From the NCBI GenBank assembly GCA_029168955.1, contig JAPDOI010000193.1, forward strand, positions 806,001-870,000: 64,000 nt of DNA. Direction: 5' to 3'. The translations under genes were made by a program, and so were the position numbers. This DNA comes from Aplectana chamaeleonis (taxonomy: Eukaryota > Nematoda > Chromadorea > Rhabditida > Cosmocercidae). The first letter of the stretch is position 1. Every line of letters begins with the position of its first letter. The notes beneath the pieces were generated by a model that was not told the origin of the DNA, ran no database searches, and saw only the letters and a list, made by a program, of their open reading frames with translations. This document shows positions 55,501-64,000 of this stretch, in pieces.

Positions 55501-55504
55501 TGTT

Positions 55505-55612
55505 TCATCACCATGCGACTAGCGGTGTGTGGATGTGACAAGCGCGCCCCATCATACCTCGCCGCGCCAGTCGCGCCGCGCGACGGCGACTAGAGATATC
55601 TTTACGTAACAT
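55505..55612. repeat. Inverted-repeat arm (partner 53038-53172)
   Basis: Inverse of the 53-kb arm. Together they enclose the MITE-interrupted gene. Confidence 0.6.
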
Positions 55613-56181
55613 CTCAGACAGTCGGTGGTACTCGGACGCCGTCGATGCGGAGCTCGGACGCCCCCACAGCGACGTCTGGCCTGGAGGACGGGCGCTCACC
55701 GGCCACAGAGCCTTCTCGGACGCCGACCTCTACCAAATTTTGGCGGTGAGCGCCCCTTCACGCTGTTGTAGGCCGTCGGTTTTTCGTAATGCTTCGTAAG
55801 GAAGCGCTAAAGTTGTTAGGAAACAAGCCTTAAGGCCTAATTCCTAAAAAAATTTGCCTAGGAGGCTTCAGTTCCCCACGCCTCCCTTCCTTTTTGGGTC
55901 ATCTCGGCAATATCAAGAATTTGCTTTGCCCTTTAACGACCATTAATCGGCCGACCACCTAACCCCCACGCGTTCCGTATACAGCGCGGGTTTGCACTAA
56001 TCCTTCAACATGTACTCTCGTGTTGGTCGTATGATGGTTGTTGGTCTGCGTCCGGGAAAATCGACATAGCCGTCTCGCTAGGGGAGCTACCGGTCTGCGT
56101 TTCTTATCCCGCTCACTCCAAGGTGCGCTCACCGGACACGACAACTAGAAGTCGGCGTCCGAGTACCACCGACTGTCTGAG
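55613..56181. mobile_element. CTCAGACAGTC MITE, intact 569-bp copy
   Basis: Same ends, order and exact length as 42280-42848. Flanked by AT on both sides. Confidence 0.85.
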
Positions 56182-56267
56182 ATGCTCCGGTGGTTAATCA
56201 CTTTCTTGTCCTTAATATTTTTCTCTACATTGTAGTACTCCGTCCGTTTCCCTTGAAGGGTAAAATA

Positions 56268-56431
56268 TGGTTAGAACCGCGGCCTGTTTCCTCAAGAAAA
56301 AACGTGTAAATTCAAATCGCTTCTGGCGCGGCGGTTTGAATCTCATTCTCTGAGAATTGAATCGCCCCGCCAGTCGCGGTTTGAATTTAAACGTTTTTCC
56401 TTGAGAACACAGGCCACGGACCTAACTATAA
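56268..56431. mobile_element. MITE, GCGGCCTGTTTCCTCAAG ends, copy 2
   Basis: Close match to 43376-43534, with GGTTAGAACCGCGGCCTG at the left and CAGGCCACGGACCTAAC at the right. Confidence 0.75.
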
Positions 56432-56751
56432 GTCGATTGCCTATCCATTTGCCGATGGTTTTCTGTGAGAAAGTTCAATTCAGAATTGAAAGAGATACTA
56501 ACCCCCTTGATTATTTGGCGAACTTTGACGCAGTGTTTCATCGGCCGCCTAATTTTTCGCTCTTCTCGCTCCAGAGGAAATGCGTTTTGTGAATTTATCG
56601 GTATGGTTTTTTCGGAACATTCTGAGTACCCCTTTTGCAATGAATTTTTTCGAAACTAATTTCCGCGAGAAGTTGTTTTAGGGGTGCCTATCCCTCGGTT
56701 GTGTAGCATTTATTACAGTCTGTTCCTATTTTTCCACTTTTTAAAAGTTAA

Positions 56752-56920
56752 ACTCTGGTACCGCCGTAGTGACCTGTTGATTTCGGTTATCACAGCGCGG
56801 AGCGGTGGCTTTTTCGTCGGAACCTCCTTATCACTAGTTATATGTCACCGAGGCCCACCGCTCCTCTGCTGATATTGATCGAAATCAACAGGTCACTACG
56901 GCGGCACCAGAGTTTAGTTT
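56752..56920. mobile_element. MITE, ACTCTGGTACCGCCGTA ends, copy 2
   Basis: Close match to 43205-43370 including GCGCGGAGCGGTGGC and the terminal ACCAGAGT. It ends just before the retrotransposon. Confidence 0.75.
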
Positions 56921-57209
56921 GTCTGAAAAGCCGAATCTCCCGGTGTTTTTGGGGGTTTCTGGTGACTTGTTTTAGCAAGTTTTGACAGGTACTCTGGCGA
57001 TTCTGGGCTCCGAGCCGCACCGAATAGGAATCGGAGATGCTTGACACTCGGCTCGTTCTCCCAGTCTCCGGGCTACTGCTGTTGCTGTTCGGGCGAATTG
57101 GAGGAGCCCAGACAGCAAAAACAGTGGTTCGGAAAGCAACAGCAGGGGTCCGAAGAGATGTCGTAGAGATGTTCGCTGCCGAGATGTCGTACGTTCGTGC
57201 CGTGGCAGT

Positions 57210-57560
57210 GTGGAGGAAACAACATCACCTTCGTGCAAACCGACATCACCTTCTCCACCGAGAGGGTTTTTGTCATGGGAGAGTCGCTGGCTGGCCCCAG
57301 CTCTCCTGAAGATTCTACTACAAAGGGCAGGCGTCGAGAGGAATCCTGGACCTGTGCAGAAGTATCAATGTGCCACCTGCAGCAAGAAAGTCACCTGGAA
57401 TGGAACTAGCGTCCAATGCTTTGAATGCCAAAGGTGGGTGCGTTTCTCTTGTTCAGGTCTTAGTTCTGTGAGGCATCACAACTCATCCTTCCGTTGTGTT
57501 CTGTGCTCCGTCCCCAGCAACCCTGATTCCTCATTCACCAACCGCTCCCTCTCTATTGTA
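57210..57560 (+). pseudogene. Retroelement N-terminus: 2A-like motif and PHD-like finger
   Basis: From ATG 57210 the frame reaches LLQRAGVERNPGP (57315-57353), close to the 2A consensus in which NPG and P are separated by ribosome skipping; the usual D before V is G here. It is followed by YQCATCSKKVTWNGTSVQCF, then ECQRWVRFSCSGL and CVLC. This is a PHD-like cysteine pattern (C-x2-C, C-x2-C, C, C-x2-C) in which the usual His of the W-x-H segment is Arg. The frame is lost near 57567. Confidence 0.7.
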
Positions 57561-57569
57561 CATATAAAT

Positions 57570-58700
57570 CTCGTACCAAATTGTCTGAACTCTCACTCTT
57601 CGCACGTACTCATCATCCGGATGTTATTATGGTTCAAGAAACCAAACTCTCTCCCTCTACCACTTATCCCCTACCAAGCATTCCAGTCTACACTGCCTAT
57701 CACATCCCAAGGACAGCTCTTGGAGGCGGAGTTTCTACGTTTGTGCTTTCTAGCTTACCTTCTCATCTAATTCCAAATGTTCCTAAGGACGGTACTCTCG
57801 AGTGCGTTCCCGTTCACCTCCCTCTTAAAACTCCATTATCTCTATTTAATATTTACATCCCTCCCTCCCAGGGTCAAGCGGAGCGTTGCGTAATTTTTCG
57901 AAATCGGAGCGACCCCCGTCATATTTTTTCCAAAATCCAAAATTTCTGCGATCCCCCCTCCCCGAGGCGCGATTTTCGCGATCCCTCCTCCCCGAGTCCG
58001 GCCAGTTTATAGTTGATTACTAAAAATGTCAGACGCCGAAAAATCGTTCAGTAGTTGAGCCCAAGCGCCTAAAACCGAAGGCTACGATCCTTCCTTTTGG
58101 GACCAAAAGTAATCGAGAATTTATGGGATATCTCGTATTTGGACCGAAATTTTTGCGATCCTCACTAACATTCACTTTCGGACACAAATTTTTGCGACCC
58201 CCCGTTGCGAAATTTCGCAACCCCGCTTGACCCTGCTCCCTCCACTTCTTGTCCCCCAACCTACAACCCCATACCTCTTCTTAAGCAGTTGCATGACTGC
58301 TCTCTCTCTCCCCATCAGCTGTCTTTGCAGGTGACTTAAATGCTCACACGTTCTGTTCTGCGCTTGAGTCCGACGCCAGAGGGGAAGACGTCGAGGAATG
58401 GGCTGAGGAGTGTGATCTGGTTATCCTCAACGATGATCAGCCTACTCGTCTCCCTTCCTACGGACGACCTTTTAGCCCGGACATCTCCCTCGTTTCATCC
58501 AATCTTTCTAATTCTTGCACATGGTGCACTTCCACAACTCTTTCCAGCTACCACATTCCCGTCTTTCTTCACATTGATCTCTCAAACTCTCTTGCCCCTT
58601 ATACTGGTATTCGTCAACGTTCTTATCTCAATTTAGGCCTTGCTGACTGGGTCCTGTTCAGAGAGGTTGCACTCCGCCAGGCAGCTGAATGTCCTTGGAA
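57570..58700 (+). pseudogene. Retroelement AP endonuclease domain, split
   Basis: DVIMVQETKLSPS carries the catalytic Glu of the AP-endonuclease family, followed by ALGGGVSTFV. After the inserted MITE and a frame change come FAGDLNAHTF (usual GDFNAH), RPFSPDISLVSS (SPD-like) and SSYHIPVF, where the catalytic SDH is altered to SYH. The domain nicks target DNA to prime reverse transcription in intact relatives; this copy cannot. Confidence 0.7.
57869..58235. mobile_element. hAT-type MITE in the endonuclease
   Basis: CAGGGTCAAGCGG and CCGCTTGACCCTG are perfect ends and CTCCCTCC flanks both sides (57861-57868, 58236-58243), an exact 8-bp duplication. Inverted matching continues with GTTGCG and CGACCCCC. 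367 bp. It postdates the retrotransposon. Confidence 0.9.
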
Positions 58701-58785
58701 TGGCGATGTGCACCAGAAAGAGCGTCACATATCTGACGCCATCCGGAAGGCTACAAAAGCGGCCATACCTGAAGGACGTGTGTAA

Positions 58786-60907
58786 AGTTTCTACCCTAAT
58801 GTCACCAGGGAAATTCTACAGAAGATCAGGACAAGAGATGAAAAGATAGCTGAGAATCATTTGGACCCTGAGGTGGCCAAGCTGGATGAAGAGATAAAAA
58901 AGGATCTGGACAAGCACAAGAAAGACAGTTGGGAGAAGTTCACTGAAAGGTTGAATTTTAAAACCGACGGAACAACTGCGTGGAAAGTATTGAGGGAGAT
59001 ATCTGGAAAGTACGCCCCCTCCTCGAACTCTACCATAGAGTTCGATAACAGCGTCTTCAAATCAGGAAAGGCTGGCGCATATGCTCTTGGCAAAAATTTC
59101 TTCATCACACGTACCAAGCGTGGCGTACAAAACAGAGTCACGGTAAGAGAACTAAGCCGTCTGCCGCTGATGAACGCCACTGAGGCCTTTACTCCTGCTC
59201 AAGTGGAGAAGGGTATCGAGGAAATGCGGAACTCGAAGGCTCTCGGACCTGATGGTATCTCAGCAGCCATCTTGAAGAAGCTTCCCAAGGATTTTCTACC
59301 GATGATCGCAGATATCATGAACACTTCTTTCCGAACGTGCACTCTACCCCAAGCACGGAAGACCGCCAATGTGATACCCCTGCCTAAGCCAGGCAAATCG
59401 CAAAGCACGGCGAAGGGCTATCGCCCTATTAGCCCGTTATCACCGATCGCGAAAGTAGCCGAAAAGCTAATCGTAAGGGACCTGGCAGAGCAGAATGAGG
59501 CACAGCAACATCAACATGGGTTTAGAAAGCTTCACTCCACCACCACTGCCCTTCTGGAGATTGTCAGCTATGCGGTCGATGGATTCAATTTAAGAAAGCC
59601 TCTTAGAACAGTGGCCGTTGCCCTCGATCTAACCAAAGCATTTGATTCTGTTAACCTATGACTTTTGTCCGAGAAACTATTGAAGTCCTCGCTACAACCA
59701 AGGCAGAAGCGTTGGATCGCAGCGTTCACGAAAGGTCGTCGGGCCAAAGTGCTATTCCAGAATCACGTCTCCGATAGTATACCTGTAGCAGCCGGTGTGC
59801 CGCAGGGTGGAGTTTTGTCACCTGCCCTCTTCAGCCTGTATATTGAAGACCTACCTGAGCCTCCTGAAGATATAAAAAATTGTTGCGTATGCCGACGATA
59901 TCACCATCATGTGCCGTAATCGTGACATACAGGTAGCCGCAAACAAGATCAGCGACTATCTCGTCGAGCGTAAAAACTTTCTCGTTAGCATGATGCTCAC
60001 AGTTTCCGCGGCGAAGTCTTCTGTTTCGGTATTCACATCTGACCCAAAGGAACACAGCGCCCACCCTGTTGTCAGGTGGGATGATGACCCCTTGCCTACA
60101 GCGCAATTTCCTAAACTGCTGGGCCTCGTTTTGGACCCGTCGCTGAAGTTTCACAAAAATGCTGAACAGAAGCAGGCAATTATCAAGGCAAAGCTTAATG
60201 TGTTGAGAGCTCTAGGAGGAACGTCTTTGGGTGGCAGCAGAGAGACAATCTTGTCGACATATCGAGGTATTCTGCAGCCTGCATTGGAGTATGCTGCACC
60301 TGTCTGGCAGCACATCGTGTCGGACAGTTCCTGGACTAAGATGCAGCGAATTCAGAATGCTGCACTACGAATAGCCACTGGATGTGCAAAAAGCTCACCG
60401 ATTGAGCACCTTCACGCCGAGGCCTGTATCTTGCCAGTGAAAGAGCATTGCCAGCTCCAGGCTCAGCAGATGTTTATTAATGTCCTTAAGCAGCCTAATC
60501 ATCCGTCGAGAAGTCTATTAAATCCCGTGAGAGAGAGATCGATCAGAGTGCCGTTTGCCGATGCTCCGAACAAAGTGAATGTACAGAGATGGACCGACTC
60601 GAATCAAGAACGGCTTCGTCTCTTACGCGCGGAGCACACCCGGTTCGTGAAGGATCATCTCGCCAAAGCGGCCGTCAACCCTATTCTCGGTGATGTGCCG
60701 CCCAGGGTATGTGATACCGAGTCCGAGCTTGGTAGGCGCGCCAGGTGTATCCTCGCTTCGTTGCGCTGCGGACATTCTCCATTGCTTATGTCTCACCTGC
60801 ACAGGACAATAGCCAGCCTGGCGTGTGCCCGGACTGTGGAAATCAAGGTCACGACACTAAACACCTATTTGATTGTCCGAAGAAGCCAACAACGCTCAGT
60901 ACAATAG
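58786..60907 (+). pseudogene. Retroelement reverse transcriptase, broken
   Basis: A Lys/Glu-rich linker (58860-58960) leads to TPAQVEKGIEEMRNSKALGP then DGISA (fingers), NVIPLPKPGK, YRPISPLSPIAKVAEKLI, LDLTKAFDSVN (motif A Asp), then TGA in place of a probable Trp codon at 59659, GVPQGGVLSPALF (motif B), a one-base frame change near 59875, and YADDITIM (motif C, 59888-59911). The thumb continues to VWQHIVSDSSWTKMQRIQNA and beyond 60700. Confidence 0.85.
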
Positions 60908-60954
60908 ACTTGTGGACGAATCCAGTGCTGGTCGCCCAGTTTCTCAACTTGTGA
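60790..60954 (+). pseudogene. Retroelement C-terminal CCHC-like motif
   Basis: In a frame different from the preceding thumb, CPDCGNQGHDTKHLFDCP gives a Cys/His cluster typical of the far C-terminus of Jockey/CR1-type polyproteins, followed by LWTNPVLVAQFLNL and TGA at 60952. It is thought to help nucleic acid binding. Confidence 0.65.
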
Positions 60955-60989
60955 CGAAACCCCTCTCAGTGGCTGCAAAGAAGAAGAAG

Positions 60990-61540
60990 AAGTCACATAT
61001 AAGTTGGTGCAATGGTCTAGAAAGTTTTATAATATAAAAAGTGTCACGGACGTAAAGTCAAGCAGATCGTCGCCCGTCTATGGCGGACCTGCCCTCTTCC
61101 TGGTGAACGAAAATCTTGAAAAATCGAAATGTTCACGTCCAACTGAGTGAGCTTCTTTTGGCAGTTTTGGTCAGGGTCCAGCGCATCGGCGTACTTGTGG
61201 CCATTTACTCCCTCATTGTCACGAAAGACCGCTCTCATTCTCTACGGGCTGCATACGCGGACAGTGGGTGTTGCAGCCGGGGGTCAACTGTTACCGACAG
61301 GCCGGCCGAAATTCCGTTCATTCCTCCTCACACAAACACATAGACACACATAAACAGAGTAAGGTGAATATAGATAGTAGGATATTCGTTGTTGTCGATT
61401 GCAGATCTCTATGTGTAGAGTTAATATAATTACATGCTCTCCAACAAACCTTCGGTAACTTGTGGTGTTCCTTAAACGCTTCGTAGAGAGAGACTCAGTT
61501 GTAAGTCGCCGTTTTCTCGTCGCTTTACGCCTTCTATCCC
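60990..61540. other. No gene called
   Basis: Contains overlapping short frames (64-75 codons) and a CACACAAACACATAGACACACAT-like low-complexity run near 61330, but no motif. Confidence 0.3.
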
Positions 61541-61542
61541 TC

Positions 61543-61700
61543 TGTAGAAAATCGTAATTCTCATCACTCATGGCGCGAGCGTATGCGCAATGCTGCTCCT
61601 TCCGCCTGTCATACGCTCTCGCTGTCTTCTCAACTCTGCTGCGCACCAGCACGCGTGGCAAGAACCATGAGAATTTCGCCGCTTTACAGCCTGTAGTTCT
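61543..61700. mobile_element. MITE related to 3058-3200
   Basis: CTGTAGAAAATCGTAATTCT at the left and GAATTTCGCCGCTTTACAG at the right are inverted, with CATGGCGCGAGCG inside. A 139-codon minus frame crosses the element (61284-61703) and is considered a shadow. Confidence 0.5.
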
Positions 61701-62082
61701 CACATCTGCGTTTTTTTTTTAATTTCAAGGAAAAATACTGTTTACTTTGATATGAAATAGTCAGCGCAGTTTTGTTTACATGATTCTGTTGGGTTAGTCA
61801 TCCATTCCTGCTATTTGTCAAGGCCTCGGCATAGTGGCAAAGTTGCGAGCGAGTGAGCAAATGGGGCATGGCCTTGAAATTCCGCGGCGGAGTCATAAGC
61901 TGGCAACCCTGGGCAGCAGAGTGTGATTTCTATTAGAGTGCGGATGCAATTTAGAGACTTTCATTTCATCGTTTTGCGTGAGATTTGATTCTGAAACTGT
62001 TGTTTCTACCTTTTGTCTGTTGACTTTTCTAATTTTTACTCCCTGACGTAACCGGGTGTGACACAAACCATCTTCATTGTAT

Positions 62083-62917
62083 CGTCAAAGCTGCGATTAC
62101 TAAGCCGGGCGGCGCTGAGTTGAAGCGGGCGCGGCCGTGCAGCGGCTTGTATTAGGCCTCTTTCAGTGCTCGATCGCTGTGCGGCGCGATGGGATGCAAT
62201 ATAGTAGTTGCAATACACGAACGAAATTTTTTTCGTTCGTTCGAGAATCCGTCGAGCGAAATTTTTCAGATTCCGTTCGTTCGAAATTTCGTCGAACGAA
62301 ATTTTTCAATTTTCGTTCGTTCGGAATTGTTTCTGAACAAATGTCGCAAAAAAATTCGAAATTCCTGACAAATTTTTTAAAAAGTTCGAAATTTTCGACG
62401 AATTTCCCGAAAAAACGAAATTTCGGTTAGTTTCGAATTTTGTTCGTTCGGCCTCTGAAATTTCGGAAAGTTTTAGAAATTCGTTCGTTCGAAATGGTTT
62501 CGAACGAAAGTACAGCTTGTTCGTTCGAAACTATCTCGAACGATGAAAAATTCGATTTTCTTTCGTTCGACATTTTTTCGAAATTGTACAACTATAGATG
62601 GTAAACTCCATGAGCATCGATCGAGATCGCGTCGCACGTCGGTCTGCATTCAGAACATGCCATCGCCTCGCACAGCGATCCAAATCTGAAAGAGGCCGTA
62701 GATTGCCCCCGCAAAAAAGGTGATTCTGCTTGTCTGCTGCCCATATTCCCAGCATTATTCGACTTCTTCATCCTTTAAATTTACAGGAATATGGACGTTA
62801 GGCCTGCCGAAAAAAACACTTTGAATAACAGTGACGGGCGGGCCTGATACGCGAGGCCGCGCTGCGCCCGCTTGTAACTCAACACCGCCGCCGGCTTAGT
62901 CATCGCGGCCTTGACGG
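62083..62917. mobile_element. Possible element with inverted GC-rich ends and TTCGTTCG interior
   Basis: 62083-62165 (CGTCAAAGCTGCGATTACTA, GCGGGCGCGGCC) pairs with 62840-62917 in inverse (GGCCGCGATGACTAAGCCGG, GCGGGCGCAGCGCGGCC). Between lie degenerate ACGAACGAAATTTTT repeats (62215-62580). Target duplication not resolved. Confidence 0.5.
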
Positions 62918-63149
62918 TACATATTTGTTCATTCACCTAATGGTGTTCGCATCATTTCACGGCTGAACACTAAGCGTTTTTGTACATAAACACACTCAGG
63001 AAATGACGAATAGCTGGAAAGCTGGGAAGCAAACAAAACTAAATAGCTCAAAACTTTGAATGATAGTGCTGGCAGAGTTGGGATCATTCAAAAATTGCTG
63101 ACGATCATAGAGAATTAATTACTAGTGAAAATGAGCGCAATGATTAGCC

Positions 63150-63534
63150 ATGAACCTAAAAATCGGTAGCAACTCGCTTGAAAATCACAATCGACTCGCG
63201 CTTGTCGCCGCGAGCTCGCGATTTCCGCGAATGGCTAATCACTCTGCGCCCCCTGCGTCGCAGCCTATGCGGTGCGGTCGCGTGTACGGTCAAACTGCGT
63301 GGCGGTCCCCACCCTTCATCATTGCTCGCTCGCAGATTTGCCATTATGCCGAGGGCTTTATGCGTACTTTCTCCAATATTGCCGTTGATTCTCAGGGACT
63401 TCAAAGGACTGCTCGGCATCATTTTGCTGGTGGGGATACTGCTTGGGAAGAACGAACCTGGGGAAATATGCCACGAGGTTAGTTTTTTGGAAACAGGGTT
63501 AAGCAGGGTTGTGACTTGGCGCTACGGGTCATAA
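63150..63534 (+). other. Unassigned frames with a donor-like site
   Basis: Two plus frames overlap (110 and 118 codons). A GAG-GTTAGT donor-like site at 63478 could close an exon reading NIAVDSQGLQRTARHHFAGG or, in the other frame, a hydrophobic run LKGLLGIILLVGILLG. The frame cannot be chosen and no family is recognised. Confidence 0.2.
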
Positions 63535-63539
63535 AATTT

Positions 63540-64000
63540 GGAGAGTTTTTGTAAATATGAAATTTCGGGTTGGATCGTAGAAGTGTGGAGAGAAGAGGGA
63601 ATTTTCTACAAACCACTAGCTTGGCTTAACTGAAGTATCCTCCGTAAAAAATCGAATTTCTCGTCACTCGCGGTTATATGGCGCGTGCGGCGCGCACGAT
63701 GCTTCTTCTTCTGCAGCCTCAAAGTGGTTTTTTGTCATAGGTTGAGGAATTCTTCTTCTCCACCGTTACACATCAAATCTCAACTGCAGGCGTCACTTTT
63801 TTCATTAAGAGAACGACACCCATTTTGAGAACCTTTGTAGAAACCATTCCATTCTCTTCCAATTACGCATCATTCAAAATTTTATTCGAGTAAAAATTAA
63901 TCTGGGTGATCGTACAAGTAGCGCTTCCTGACTGGCTGGACAAGTTTTGATTCTTTCCGTTAGGTTAATTAGCATGCTGTTTTACTTCTTTCCACGGTTC
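63540..64000. other. Repeat fragment and intergenic end
   Basis: 63650-63720 resembles the 3058-3200 family (TCTCGTCACTCG, GGCGCGTGCG). Otherwise AT-rich with no exon. Confidence 0.35.

Larger units (their letters stand above)
56930..60990 (+). mobile_element. Degraded non-LTR retrotransposon
   Basis: Order of parts: GC-rich 5' region, 2A-like motif, PHD-like finger, AP-type endonuclease, reverse transcriptase, C-terminal CCHC-like motif, then an AAG-rich 3' end (60977-60990). This layout fits CR1/Jockey or related clades; clade needs phylogeny. It is dead: frame changes near 57567, 58290, 59875 and 60800, TAA at 58783, TGA at 59659, and a hAT MITE at 57869-58235. No long terminal repeats; target duplications were not identified. 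Confidence 0.85.

Noticed and set aside
56930..60990. LTR retrotransposon or retrovirus-like element
   Set aside because: No long terminal repeats, protease, RNase H/integrase order or primer site; the AP endonuclease plus YADD reverse transcriptase layout is that of a non-LTR element.
61284..61703. 139-codon minus-strand basic protein
   Set aside because: Most of it lies over the CTGTAGAAAA palindromic MITE and a low-complexity ACACA run.

Overview
This is eukaryotic, almost certainly nematode, DNA. The candidate introns are short (about 50 to 110 nt) and AT-rich and end in TTTCAG-like acceptors, candidate exons are small, and the intergenic space is packed with palindromic non-autonomous DNA transposons and CR1/Jockey-like reverse transcriptase remains. 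The species cannot be named from the sequence. No prokaryotic operons, rRNA, tRNA or CRISPR array were seen. Most reading frames in the window are chance frames inside repeats.

Layout. 0-6 kb: one unplaced minus-strand reading frame, then nested foldback elements and a hAT-type MITE carrying an internal 42-bp array. 6.7-9.6 kb: the clearest host gene, a C3HC4 RING-finger gene on the plus strand whose RING is split by a 2.3-kb intron full of nested MITEs. 10-27 kb: repeat-dominated, with TTAA-flanked MITEs, a reverse transcriptase relic, a 540-bp palindrome, a possible minus-strand gene at 22.3-23.2 kb and a three-layer nest at 23.8-25.4 kb. 27.2-28.1 kb: a CCGCCT microsatellite and a G-rich element with TAA target duplications. 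28.3-34.4 kb: a 6-kb array of 21-bp units with higher-order structure, preceded by a TATA box and ATG and followed by a plausible intron and last exon. 36.4-37.2 kb: a diverged relative of that array. 35.5-38 kb: two very well-conserved foldbacks. 38-45 kb: TTAA elements, a CTCAG-ended MITE family and CR1-like relics. 45.4-47.1 kb: an exact 138-bp tandem repeat that keeps a 46-codon frame, next to a hAT MITE sitting in a candidate exon. 50-53 kb: a nested set that can be resolved step by step. 53.5-55 kb: a multi-exon minus-strand gene interrupted by a TTAA MITE. 57-61 kb: a degraded non-LTR retrotransposon with a 2A-like motif, a PHD-like finger, AP endonuclease, reverse transcriptase and a terminal CCHC-type motif.

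The most informative observations are insertions that can be subtracted on paper: one TTAA copy or one 8-bp copy restores a frame or a known repeat length. These give superfamily diagnoses (TTAA: piggyBac- or Kolobok-like; 8 bp: hAT-like; TWA: PIF/Harbinger-like; TA: mariner-like) and show real exons hit by MITEs. All gene calls are from reading frames, splice-like signals and residue patterns by eye; no database search was possible.
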